A DNA stretch of 48,746 bases from Saccoglossus kowalevskii (lineage: Eukaryota > Hemichordata > Enteropneusta > Harrimaniidae): NCBI RefSeq assembly GCF_000003605.2, contig NW_003124905.1:312548-361293 (forward strand). Direction: 5' to 3'. Position 1 is the first letter of the stretch; every line of letters begins with the position of its first letter. Below the pieces are notes generated by a model. That model had not been told where the DNA came from. It saw nothing but the letters and a program-made list of their open reading frames with translations, and did not search any database. Below are positions 39,001 through 47,296 of the stretch, in pieces. Position numbers and translations under genes: made by a program.

Positions 39001-42000
39001 GGAATGAGTCAAAACGCCAAGAGCACAGGTAAAAGACTTGATTTCACGTGTAATAACCTATTTGGCATCCATAGTTTTATGATCTATATTTACTATGGAA
39101 TATACGTCGTTACTTACTTTGGAACTAGATGCCCTGCTATATGTGTGGATAGAACATGAACTGTGATCGACACACATAGATTTGTGTTCTTGGTCAAAGT
39201 TTGAGAAACACTTAACAGTAGGTAACTGTGTTACTGTGGCAAAACTAACAATGCGATGTTGTTGACCATAGCTGCTGGTAACGTTCTGTAAATTATTTTA
39301 ATTTTGAAACAAAATAACTCCGTACACCGATGTGCGCTTTGTACAGTACAACTGATGGGATGTCTGTGTGAAAGCTGATATAAAGTTATAACAAATATAA
39401 GGTTCCAAATGTGATGTTGTAGTTTGCTCTGTTCAGTTTTCAAGAACCAAAAGAATTGGAGAATCTAATTTATACGGAAATTGGCAGGTGATATTTAGAA
39501 TAACTCAAATAATATACGATAAACAAAACCGCAAAGGGAGAATATACAACTCAATTGTGTCAACCTGTGTGCCGCTAATGAGTCTAAATTCGATCAACCG
39601 ATCATGGCATCTTCGCCAGTTGCCAAACAGTTACACATTAGTGAACAGGTAAATTGGAAGAAGTATTCGAATACAAACACATCACTGCCTAAAATTAATA
39701 ATTACCCTTAATTCATAACACATTTCTGATATCATACTGATTTGCATAGTGTGTCACATACACGCTTATGCAATTTTATTATCAAAACTTAACATATTTC
39801 AGGTAAATTCGCATTTATATTAACAATACATTCATTTATTAGCGTAGAATATCACCGGTCACAAGTTCAACATGTACCGAAGACGTCTCAATCACGGGAA
39901 TTGTGATGTAGTAAATCAGGCAAATAAGGTTCATGTCTCTTCGATAATGAACTTCTAATATTGGATTATGCATTCCAATTCGCGTCTATTCTCGGCACTA
40001 CTGATGTGTACAGTGAAAAATTTCGCTTACACTCCATACCAATGATTGAAATTTCCAAGGTATACAATGTAACTCTAGGTCAATAAGACAACCTAACGCA
40101 AGCGCATTGTTTGAAGACGTATCTTTCTTACTCTAGGCTCTTTCTCGAAATCATTTTTTTTTCTTCGGAAAATTGAGTTTCAACAACGTCGGCTTCTAAA
40201 AAAGAGATGCATGCGTGGAACGCCGCCGTGCATACGAGAATGTTTTTTTAATTGGGTATATCTACAAGGGTGAAACGGTCACCGAAGTCCATTGCACGGC
40301 TTCGGAGTGTTGATTCAGAAGTAAAATGTGTAAATACCTTGATGATATCATGCATGAGAGAGTAGCGAAACACCCAATCCATCTTAATTGCATCATTCTG
40401 CAGAATATCCTACAGGTGTTGGAAAAAAAGAAGATGAAAAGAAACGTGAGAAGATGAGTAGAAAAAAAAGGAATATTAATCACAAGAGATTTTTTTTCCT
40501 TCGTGACCCTCAGGGTAAAAAAGTGACTCACCCAGTTCCACAAATCACAACTGAGCTAATCTTTTCAGGAGGGGTATCGCCGATACTACTTTTTTTTTCG
40601 TATTTATAGTATGCCTGAATAGGGACAGTACACAGTACAATATCCCTGTTGAATATACGCATACCAGTTGACATACTGAACATTATAATAACAGTGATCT
40701 CAGTGCATGGTACATTAATGATGACTTTTATTACACACGATTGCAATAAGCATTGTAGACTTTGATCATGAGCAAGGTCGGATACGTCAGATTAATTTCT
40801 ATGTGTGCACTATGATCACCAATTGATCACTTTCATCAAATTATGAAAACACTTGCATATTTCTACTTACTGGGGATCGTTTAGCTTTATTTAGAGAGTG
40901 GAATGAACTTATCCCTTCGGTGTATTACCGAGAATAGAATTCAGTCTCTTTGTGGGATAACCATTGCACATTGTTCATCTTTGAAACAAAACACGTTTTA
41001 TGGACCAGATAGGGTGAATGACTTAACTTTAACGTGTATATTTATAAAAGTCATTTTCTGACACGCTCAACTTTTTTTTTCAACGTTATTATAAGAGTAA
41101 TTCCCAAATGCTACATCAAGCGGTGGCCCCGTGTTAAGTCTAGAACAGCACAGTTCGTTAGGTGGGTGAGTTAACACGTTGTTTTGTTTCTAATTAGATT
41201 GGGAAAACTCGTGTGAGATTAACCTATGTTCTGTATCACCTTGTAGCTCGCATGTACGATAGAACGAAATGACAGAAACACTCCATGGGAGTGATTCGCA
41301 TCTTACATTCATTGCAAATTGCAACATCGTGACAATCTGATATAGAAAAGATTACATCAGATACATGTTTTTTTGTTTAGTATCTAGGCGAATTTCGATA
41401 ATCAGGGTTGAAATCTCAAGATGGACATTTTGCTTGATCCGTCTAGGACTGCATGAAGCTCACATGTTCACGTAATCATTTTGACCAAAATTTGCTTGAT
41501 TGAAATTTGGTCAAAACTAAGCTTCCAAGCACTAATTGCTACTAGAGTTGATTTCAGTTTCCATAGGAACTATTTCAGTCCAGGGCATAATTTTGAGTAT
41601 AAATATTCGGAATTCATTGTACGAATATTATAAAGAATCGTGCGCCTTTAATTTTAACCGCTGAAGTATATTGAAGGAGGTAACCTTGTAGTGCGGGTTA
41701 CGTTTTCAGTCGATTGGAATACTCGAAGGAATCCAACGTGGCTCCAAATGTCAATTAAAAATGGGAAACCCGACCGACTGCCGCCGCACATCTGGCGTTT
41801 GTATCGCAGGGAATCCCACGTCAGTATTCCGTGGTTTTAACCTCCCATGAAACCCCGGGGCTGCAAATCGCAATAACCCAATTAAAGGAGCCTCGACTCC
41901 ATGACCAATCCTGCCTATGTGACTATAAATTTACATTCCATGACTGTCATAATGGAACAGTTATATATCTATGACAATACTCGGAATCCGCAAGCCAATT

Positions 42001-45000
42001 TTGTTACGGTACCGACACGGGTGTGCTTTGTAATGTGATACAACCATATCATGCATGTGTGTTAATTTCGTATCTTTATAAATGCATTTATTGTTTTCGG
42101 AGTGAGGCGTATTTTTGCACATTATCAGAGTGCAAATCTAATAGCCAGTACTAAGTATCAGAGTAATCAGTGCGAGTAGACTGCTGATCACGAAGATTAA
42201 GGTCCTCACGGAAATTGACGCAGTCGTCACGCAGTGCGCGACTGAATTTCGCGCAAACAAATATATTATGATTACAGCAGTATTTCAGTTGCCTGAATAC
42301 GCTTCGGTTGGGTGAGAATGTGTTTTAATTATGCAAGCCTCGTTTGACGATATACAACCATTGCGGTTTTTTTGGGTTAAGTAGGCCCAGACGTACTCAT
42401 TGAAATCGAGAAAAAATATTAGTTTAAAAAAAAACAAGAGAAAAAAATTGCACAATTACGCAAACGACGCCAAGAACATGTTACCATTTGCATTATTACG
42501 TGTTCGATGTGCGTTACATCGATATCCAGACCGGTTACGTCAGTAATTTATAGCCTCGTTCGAAGTTAGTTTATTAGGCGCACAATCACCGTCTCTTGTA
42601 TACAAACAAATCGAAACATTATACAATCGAGGACAGGATAGCGTGTACATTGCATGTACGCGGCAAGACGCGCTTAATATACACGTTATCTGTTCTGTCT
42701 TTCTGTTTTACGCCGTGTCTTGCACTGATGGCAGTGCTTTCTTAAATGTCTAGCGCTTCACAGCTTCTTGGTACATAGAATTACAGCGCAAGGTTGCAAT
42801 CATGGTTGCGACGGACACAGCAACTCACAAAATTTCGGCGCGCGACTATGATAAGCGTCTAAACATGTACAGTTAGAACGTGCAAGAAACTATCGCAATA
42901 TGTCATAGGTTGTACTACTTACCTGTAAACTACCTTTCGGACAGTATTCTGTTAACATTGCAATATGCGGTGGATCCACGCATGCGCCAACAAATCGAAC
43001 GATGTGGTTATGTTCCAAGTCTCGCATCTACAGAAGCAAATAGTAAACATTTCAAGGACGAAACGAGACACATTGATGGTTAGATATCATCGTTGTTGAT
43101 AATAAAACATGTCCATAGTGCGCGTTTAAAAACTGAAATTACTTTCGTCCAAGCACTAACACATTCGACGCGGAAACATAACATAAAGTTGGAAATTATA
43201 CATATTATAACAAAACTAGTTAAGTATGTTTTCTAACTATATACATAATACACAGCACTTAAAGTGTATAGTAAACCACAATAGTGTCTTGAAATATATA
43301 TAACACTTACGTATTTTAACTCCAGTAGCACATCCCGTGTGAGCTCGACCTTTTTCTTATTGACTTTCTTAATGGCAATTACATTACCCTAGTGACAAAG
43401 AAAATACAATATATGAAATACAACTCACTCAGAAACAGCAAAAGCGTGTCTGTTTTGGTTATGGACTTCCTGGGCCGTAATTGCACGAGCGTTTACGTTC
43501 GACCGCACGAGTAATTCGTGCGTGTGTGTTGATAGGAAAGCTCTGCGGTCATGCTCCATTTATTAACAGTCTGGGAGACACGGATGACATTCCGATAGCG
43601 ATTTTTTTTTTTTTTACTAAAAGTATTCTCAATTATATCTCTTTGACTCTACCTTATATTGCGCAACTCGAGTAAATATTTGACGGTCAAAATCACATGT
43701 TCCAAAAGATGAGCACCTAGTACTGCTTTTCTGTAATAAAGAAATGATACAATGTAATATACGACTTATGGGCACCAGTGTCACGTGGTAGTTTTGCCCG
43801 TGTACGTCATGCAATCTGTCGCCTCGTTCGTAGCTAGTCTTAAAGATAATCAGTAAGATCGTCCTAAAAATTAATATATATCACGACACTGTACACAATG
43901 AAATTTTACCATAAATAAAGTATGCGTTTGAAGAAAAAAAGTTTACGGAAGCTGGATTCATAATATAAGATTTTTACCACGTTCTCGCGATGCATTGTGG
44001 ATTAGACAAGCCATATGCTGATGCTATTCGTCTTTCTGAATCATTATTGAATTATCAATGACATCATTGAACAGCTGGTACTAGCAAAGTATCCGGCCTG
44101 TGGACATTACGTGTTTGCGTAATGCATCTAAACAAAAAACAAAAAAAAAAAACAAATACACCCAGCTAACATGGAACTGTCACCTGAACCGGAAATGTCA
44201 AATGTCGTGCCTACCCTGGAACCATGCGACTTGCTGAAGGCAGCGTTGACAGCTGCAGTCGACATAACGCGGCTACGATCCGTTTTGCTGAATGAGATAT
44301 CTTCCCATGCCACTTTCCACGTCATTTTGGCTAACTCGGCTTCCAGTTTGTACTTCCTGGTTGGGAACAAAAAAACACAAAAAAAAAACAAGATAGAGAG
44401 ATAGACGTATGCTCCTGATGCAGAAAAAAAAATATTATTTTTTTTTATGATATTTCTGTTGATAGGAATTGCCAATAATTGTCGCTACCTCGTGATAGAC
44501 TGATGTTATCAGTTGTGTTGGCGCTTTATCGAATCAATAACTATATTTATCGCATTTACAATTCCTAAAGAAAAACCAATATAACTTGTTATATGAAATT
44601 GTTATTTATATATAGTTATGTTGTTTCGCAGATCGAATAATATACATTAACCATACATCGATGCGTGTATATTTCCTTGGCAATGAAATAAACATACCGT
44701 AGTCAATAATACAACAGCACAGTCCCTATATAGAGGGACTGTGACAACAGTCAGATAGTGAGTTTCCCGCTAGTTCTATCACCAGACTCCATTCGTTACG
44801 CAACGCAAACGTATTCTTTGAAGTATAATAATTTACAAAAAAATGAACTTTCCCGACTGTGTGTGGTCTCCCAGTGTAGACGAACTCGACTGTGTAATTT
44901 CGATAATTGTATGCGATACCCTGATTAACAAGCTGCGCTCTTGTTACTGAGATGGGAACCTGAAGTTGACCTTGTATGCGACGAGCTTACATGACAGAGA

Positions 45001-46905
45001 AGAACCTATCATGCCACGGAAATGCGCTACTCTTTCGACAAGCCTGATAGCGTGTTTTCTGATTACACTGAGGACAGACCATTCTCTAAATACCGCGTGT
45101 TTAGTTATCTAATTGACACCGCTGAGTGAGGAACCGGGCTGGGGGTTTGAACTCTTTAACACGTTCCAGATGCGAGACGTACTGGCGAATGTACTAGTAA
45201 GATAAGTAAATGTTCGTGTACATAATAGAGCGAACAATATATCCCTTTTACCTTAACGCGTTTTCTTAACTATTCGGTGTGAGATGTGTTTTAAAAAAAA
45301 GACGACCCCCCCGAAGACAACTCAATATAAACTAGAAGCAATTCACACCACTTAATGTGTGTACTGCTAGCTAACTTTACTTCATATGTTACACACCACA
45401 CACTAGGTGTTCGGTTTCAAGACTTCCCATATTCAAGATTGTTATATGGGATTTTCATGAATTAAATAATAGAGTCTGTTTTTGTTATGCATAATGTACA
45501 ACGCCATTATAGTTCTAATGAAATGGTGTGCCGCTTATATTTACGTAATAGTATGAACCATAACTTGATATTCGCGGTGGATTGCTGCCAGGAAAAACAT
45601 TCAGAAAGACTAGAATGGGAGAGAAATAAACACAATAATGAACTGGCCAATCACAGATAGTTTTATGCAAATTTCTCACGTGTATTCATCTGATATTTCG
45701 GAAGCGTAAATGTGGTTAACTAGAAAACCATCGTACCAATTTCACATAGATCGAGGTTCGAAATAGTACAACCAGTTATTGCTGAATCTTCCTTTAGTAA
45801 ATTATATAAATTGAGAAATACACAAATTTAAATAACAATAAATACATCGAATGATGTTCAGGCACGTTGTGGTCATAAATTGATTTATTTCGAACGCCAC
45901 TATGAGGATACTCCATGCACGGTAATTACGAGGCTAACTCAAATGACTCCTTCTCCGAACAAATCACACTTTTCTAATTAACGACAATAATTATATTACA
46001 ATGAAACCCCAGAAAAATTAATTTGATATCGTAGGGTATTTTGTATTATATGGCTTTCGGTTTAATAAAAAAACATTGTATCGTTTCATTTAAACAAGAA
46101 AATAAATTACCACCTAGCGCATCTCCGAATGGTTATCCAAAAATATAGTAGTACAGTAAACGCGATGCACACTTGCGCGTTTATTACTGAAAGGAAATCG
46201 ACCGAAGGGCTTGTATCATAATTACCTGGTTTGACGTGATCAACATACATCTTATGCGGTAACATTTTATAAAACGTAATAAATCAACAGAATTCAATTA
46301 CTGTAGGAACAAAATGACGCATATAAAACTGCTTAACCAAAAAGACGGACAGCGTATAAAGCGCCCAAGCCGTCGCGCCGCGGCGCGTACGCGTGGGTCA
46401 CATGCGACACATTAATAGCGCATCGGCGACTGTGGCACCTATTATACTGTGTAGCCCGTGTCTGTGTCCCCTGGCGACTTAAAGGGGGAGCGATGTAATG
46501 TAATTTACGTTTTTACAGGAAATAAAAAAAGGAAAGTTCCATTTCCATTTTTTACACTTTACAGGTGAAGCGAATTCGAAAATAAAGCGAAAGTTGAAAA
46601 TGCTTTATATGCTTACAACAAATAAGATTTTTGTACAAATTAAGGACGAGTAAAATAGCTGATTACATTTTACACCTTGTCCATGTCTACGAATATACGT
46701 TTTTTATTTATTTAAATTACGTTATTACGAATATATAAAAACAAGTGATTACTGCTTACGAAAATACCCTTTGCCGACCCTCGATTTAACTCATCAGTCC
46801 ACAAGGTGCTATTTACATACCTGTATATCAACAGAGCAATGACGATGACGATGATCACAAGGCAGGCCAGCACTATACCAATTATAGCTATCAAACTGAG
46901 TTCCT
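17919..46905 (-). CDS. receptor-type guanylate cyclase, natriuretic-peptide-receptor-like (3' part, 16 exons)
   Basis: Integral plasma-membrane receptor that makes cGMP from GTP after extracellular ligand binding. The joined exons give about 624 residues: transmembrane helix, juxtamembrane region, kinase-homology domain, coiled-coil linker, cyclase catalytic domain and a short tail. Exons (right to left): 46821-46905, 44171-44356, 43653-43716, 43311-43388, 42923-43027, 40338-40409, 35861-36026, 30685-30834, 29848-30016, 29431-29580, 28497-28620, 27633-27701, 25939-26113, 21483-21581, 20232-20323, 17919-18011. All introns are GT-AG and all phases agree. All cyclase catalytic residues I can check are present, so an active enzyme is predicted. 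The ectodomain is missing, presumably beyond 48746. It is closest in pattern to GC-A/GC-B; orthology and ligand are undetermined. Confidence 0.96.
18012..20231 (-). other. intron, cyclase gene
   Basis: Donor GTAATT, acceptor TAG, phase 0. No exon, RNA or clear repeat was recognised inside. The 82-codon minus frame at 19781-20029 has no cyclase similarity. Confidence 0.85.
20232..20323 (-). CDS. cyclase gene exon: C-terminal part of the catalytic domain
   Basis: Acceptor TTTACAG, donor AAG|GTAATT. The first base pair completes a Pro codon (phase 1), giving [18 protein letters not shown] across the junction, then [10 protein letters not shown]. This matches the family pattern NGE-x-L-IH-S---K-L and LRG-EMK. 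The region between, TFHTFIL, lacks the Gly-Gly usually found before the last strands. Confidence 0.93.
20324..21482 (-). other. intron, cyclase gene
   Basis: Donor GTAAGT, acceptor CAG, phase 1. Contains the overlapping open frames 20749-20976 (plus) and 20764-20991 (minus), which match nothing I know. No repeat was recognised. Confidence 0.85.
21483..21581 (-). CDS. cyclase gene exon: nucleotide-binding and transition-state residues
   Basis: Encodes [20 protein letters not shown] then [22 protein letters not shown] carries the Cys that, with a Glu in the preceding exon, specifies guanine over adenine. The N and R of NTASR are the transition-state-stabilising pair of class III cyclases. Phase 1 at both ends. 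Confidence 0.97.
22395..22494. repeat. dispersed repeat, copy at 22395
   Basis: Shares with 30334-30435, in the same order and spacing, AAAAAATCG, TGACGCC, TTTGTTTGTCCTGT-TTT, GTTC-ATTT, and TC-CAGTGAA. It is an old dispersed element of at least 100 bp; the superfamily is unknown. Confidence 0.6.
22880..22970. mobile_element. rearranged MITE fragment, CpG-rich palindrome
   Basis: The first half (CAATATTGAATACGACGCGG, then CGCGACGACT) resembles the right half of the TTAA MITE at 6160-6284. The second half is a near inverted copy ending in CGTATTCGATGTG. It thus looks like two right-hand MITE ends head to head. The GC content is far above the surroundings. Confidence 0.5.
25640..25796. mobile_element. 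TTAA-type MITE, copy 4 (157 bp)
   Basis: The right end is followed by TTAA (25797-25800); the left flank has lost it. The left AAGTCGTCACCTGCGCATGC and the reverse-complemented right end (ATCGTCACCTGCG) are inverted repeats. The interior (GTTTACA-ACA-GCGTC-ACCCAT, CCTTTG-GTTTTTAGC) matches the copy at 30469-30625, which has the same length. Confidence 0.75.
25939..26113 (-). CDS. cyclase gene exon: second metal-binding Asp
   Basis: Starts [19 protein letters not shown] after acceptor TCTCAG. The Asp of GDAYM is the second metal-ion aspartate and the Glu of VETIG is the guanine-recognition residue. [13 protein letters not shown] and [10 protein letters not shown] follow the family closely. 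Phase 0 in, phase 1 out (CATTCAG|GTAAAT). Confidence 0.97.
26114..27632 (-). other. intron, cyclase gene
   Basis: Donor GTAGGC, acceptor CAG, phase 0. AT-rich; no exon, RNA or clear repeat recognised. Confidence 0.85.
27633..27701 (-). CDS. cyclase gene exon: catalytic core helix
   Basis: Twenty-three codons, [20 protein letters not shown] then VYK, between acceptor TTTGTAG and donor AAG|GTAGGC. This is the highly conserved segment between the first and second metal sites. Phase 0 at both ends. Confidence 0.96.
27702..28496 (-). other. intron, cyclase gene
   Basis: Donor GTAAGT, acceptor TAG, phase 0. It carries three CTCF-core-like words: ACCAGAGGGCG at 27784-27794, TAGAGGGCGCAG (minus) at 28067-28078 and GACAGAGGGCG at 28106-28116. 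Confidence 0.8.
28497..28620 (-). CDS. cyclase gene exon: start of the catalytic domain
   Basis: Encodes [19 protein letters not shown], then [20 protein letters not shown], then MQ. The Asp of FSDIVGFT is the first metal-binding aspartate. The split codon with the previous exon gives LP-N-SVAKQL. Phase 2 in, phase 0 out (CAA|GTAAGT). Confidence 0.97.
28621..29430 (-). other. intron, cyclase gene
   Basis: Donor GTAAGA, acceptor TTTTTAG, phase 2. AT-rich; nothing else recognised. Confidence 0.85.
29431..29580 (-). CDS. cyclase gene exon: dimerisation coiled coil
   Basis: Encodes [19 protein letters not shown], then [20 protein letters not shown], then [10 protein letters not shown]. This is the signalling-helix coiled coil joining the kinase-homology domain to the cyclase; leucines repeat with heptad spacing through [17 protein letters not shown]. 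Phase 2 at both ends. Confidence 0.97.
29581..29847 (-). other. short intron, cyclase gene
   Basis: Donor GTAATA, acceptor TATAG, phase 2. Contains two inverted GAGGGCG words (near 29694 and 29761). Confidence 0.85.
29848..30016 (-). CDS. cyclase gene exon: C-lobe of the kinase-homology domain
   Basis: Encodes [20 protein letters not shown], then [20 protein letters not shown], then [15 protein letters not shown]. The PPFRP and [10 protein letters not shown] patterns are those of receptor cyclase pseudokinase domains. Phase 1 in (G|AA = Glu), phase 2 out. Confidence 0.97.
30334..30435. repeat. dispersed repeat, copy at 30334
   Basis: Second copy of the element described at 22395-22494, with the same block order. 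It ends about 30 bp before the neighbouring MITE. Confidence 0.6.
30469..30625. mobile_element. TTAA-type MITE, copy 3 (157 bp)
   Basis: Left flank TTAA (30465-30468), right flank TTAG (30626-30629), one substitution from a duplicated TTAA. Both ends, read inward, carry AGCGGG followed by AGTCGTCACCTGCGC, a terminal inverted repeat of about 23 bp with one or two mismatches. It is the best-preserved member of the 157-bp subfamily. Confidence 0.8.
30685..30834 (-). CDS. cyclase gene exon: activation-segment end and C-lobe
   Basis: Encodes [20 protein letters not shown], then [20 protein letters not shown], then [13 protein letters not shown] corresponds to the APE motif and [12 protein letters not shown] is diagnostic for kinase-like domains of receptor cyclases. 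The split Lys (A|AG) joins exactly to the preceding exon. Phase 1 at both ends. Confidence 0.97.
30835..35860 (-). other. intron, cyclase gene (5.0 kb, longest)
   Basis: Donor GTAAGT, acceptor TAAG, phase 1. It contains a three-unit GATGTAC run (30881-30903) and the MITE at 34025-34150. Several short open frames (31831-32049, 35337-35582) match nothing I know. Confidence 0.85.
34025..34150. mobile_element. TTAA-flanked palindromic MITE, copy 2 (126 bp)
   Basis: Exactly flanked by TTAA at 34021-34024 and 34151-34154. The left end ATGGCGGTGGTCGTC and the reverse-complemented right end AGGGCGGTGGTCGTC are terminal inverted repeats. The interior shares CGCAGCGCGTGTTCG and ATTTCA-TAAACAAACAAT-like blocks with the copy at 6160-6284. 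Confidence 0.88.
35861..36026 (-). CDS. cyclase gene exon: pseudokinase catalytic-loop region
   Basis: Encodes [20 protein letters not shown], then [20 protein letters not shown], then [23 protein letters not shown] replaces the HRDLKxxN catalytic loop, as in natriuretic peptide receptors, so phosphotransfer is not expected. DFG is intact, where vertebrate GC-A has DYG. Phase 0 in, phase 1 out (A|GTAAGT). Confidence 0.97.
37921..37958. repeat. imperfect inverted repeat (hairpin)
   Basis: TAACG-CGATGTCC, a 9-nt spacer, then GGACATCG-GTA-CGTTA: a 13-bp stem with one 3-nt bulge. It is intronic, CpG-containing and without a coding role. Confidence 0.6.
38946..38984. repeat. TGAT microsatellite
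   Basis: An imperfect run of about nine TGAT units with two single-base substitutions. Confidence 0.9.
40338..40409 (-). CDS. cyclase gene exon: kinase-homology domain
   Basis: Twenty-four codons, [20 protein letters not shown] then DIIK, between acceptor CCTGTAG and donor AAG|GTATTT. It matches the receptor-cyclase segment between SLQD and the H-N loop. Phase 0 at both ends. Confidence 0.96.
40410..42922 (-). other. intron, cyclase gene
   Basis: Donor GTAAGT, acceptor GTAG, phase 0. Holds a GC-richer block at about 41690-41920 of unknown nature and a MITE fragment at 42217-42275. No exon recognised. Confidence 0.85.
42217..42275. mobile_element. left-half fragment of the TTAA MITE family
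   Basis: GCAGTCGTCACGCAGTGCGC then GACTGAATTTCGCGCAAACAA parallels the left half of the copy at 34025. No matching right end was found, so it is truncated. Confidence 0.5.
42923..43027 (-). CDS. cyclase gene exon: kinase-homology domain N-lobe
   Basis: Thirty-five codons: [20 protein letters not shown], then [24 protein letters not shown] and TEYCPKGSL are family signatures of the hinge region. Acceptor CTGTAG, donor CAG|GTAAGT, phase 0 at both ends. Confidence 0.97.
43028..43310 (-). other. short intron, cyclase gene
   Basis: Donor GTAAGT, acceptor GTAG, phase 0. Confidence 0.9.
43311..43388 (-). CDS. cyclase gene exon: pseudokinase Lys strand
   Basis: Twenty-six codons: [20 protein letters not shown] then LLELKY. 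IAIKK keeps the Lys equivalent to the VAIK lysine of active kinases. Acceptor ACTAG, donor TAC|GTAAGT, phase 0 at both ends. Confidence 0.96.
43389..43652 (-). other. short intron, cyclase gene
   Basis: Donor GTAGAG, acceptor CACTAG, phase 0. Nothing else recognised. Confidence 0.85.
43653..43716 (-). CDS. cyclase gene micro-exon: start of the kinase-homology domain
   Basis: Twenty-one codons, [20 protein letters not shown] then K, ending at [22 protein letters not shown] across the junction corresponds to the QVFAKTAYYKG segment of GC-A. The right edge is not certain: TACTAG at 43716 and AGCAG at 43722 both keep the phase-2 frame, adding or omitting two residues. Confidence 0.85.
43717..44170 (-). 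other. intron, cyclase gene
   Basis: Donor GTTAGC (weak), acceptor as discussed for the micro-exon, phase 2. A-rich simple sequence; nothing else recognised. Confidence 0.75.
44171..44356 (-). CDS. cyclase gene exon: juxtamembrane region
   Basis: Sixty-one full codons: [20 protein letters not shown], then [20 protein letters not shown], then [20 protein letters not shown] and S. The LW/TWK-WEDI motif follows the membrane helix in natriuretic receptors. The Ser/Thr-rich [16 protein letters not shown] lies where GC-A carries its regulatory phosphosites. Acceptor AACCAG fits an Arg codon split with the TM exon. The donor CCAT|GTTAGC is weak but is the one that keeps phase. Confidence 0.93.
44357..46820 (-). 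other. intron, cyclase gene
   Basis: Donor GTATGT, acceptor CCAG, phase 2. Contains a near-perfect palindrome (44718-44743) and a GC-rich MITE-like stretch (about 46357-46490, in part reminiscent of the TTAA family, lower confidence). No exon recognised. Confidence 0.8.
44718..44743. repeat. 26-nt hairpin
   Basis: CACAGTCCC, an 8-nt TATATAGA spacer, then GGGACTGTG: a perfect 9-bp stem. Confidence 0.8.
46821..46905 (-). CDS. cyclase gene exon: transmembrane helix
   Basis: Encodes [20 protein letters not shown] then VIALLIY. About 22 consecutive hydrophobic residues form the single membrane span, followed by RKYK, a basic stop-transfer patch, across the splice. Acceptor TGTACAG, donor ACAG|GTATGT. 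Phase 1 in, phase 2 out. The phase-1 acceptor shows that upstream ectodomain exons must exist. Confidence 0.92.
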
Positions 46906-47154
46906 CTGTACATGCAAATAAACATGTAATATGAAATCTATTAATAACGTTATTAGACTAGTCAACGACGCATACAAGGATCAGACAGACCAGAACACTG
47001 CATACCCAGTGGGGGACATTCAAATGTAGCTAAATCAATTGTTTTGAAGTATGACGGTGTGTTGCATTTCGTTGCTAGCGCGCTGTGATATGTTATGCTG
47101 CTCTACACTGCGCTGCTGTTCTTCGAATGTGTCAATTGTTTTATAGTTCGATGA

Positions 47155-47296
47155 CTGGGGCGGATACAGGTTTTTTTTTTTTTTATGGGAGGGGGGTCCA
47201 AACTTTAAAATCGCCAGACAAAGTTAATGATTGAATACATTTTTCAACGGGACCCCAAGAAACCCCCCCCCTCTAGATCCGCCACGTCCGCCACTG
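47155..47296. mobile_element. small TIR element
   Basis: The left end CTGGGGCGGATACAGG and the reverse-complemented right end CAGTGGCGGACGTGGCGGAT are imperfect inverted repeats around GGCGGA. The interior has T-, G- and C-runs. The termini resemble those of the element at 5175-5308. A GATG word flanks both sides. Confidence 0.5.

Larger units (their letters stand above)
36027..40337 (-). other. intron, cyclase gene (4.3 kb)
   Basis: Donor GTATTT, acceptor TTTTCAG, phase 0. It contains a hairpin (37921-37958) and a TGAT microsatellite (38946-38984). No other exon recognised. Confidence 0.85.
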
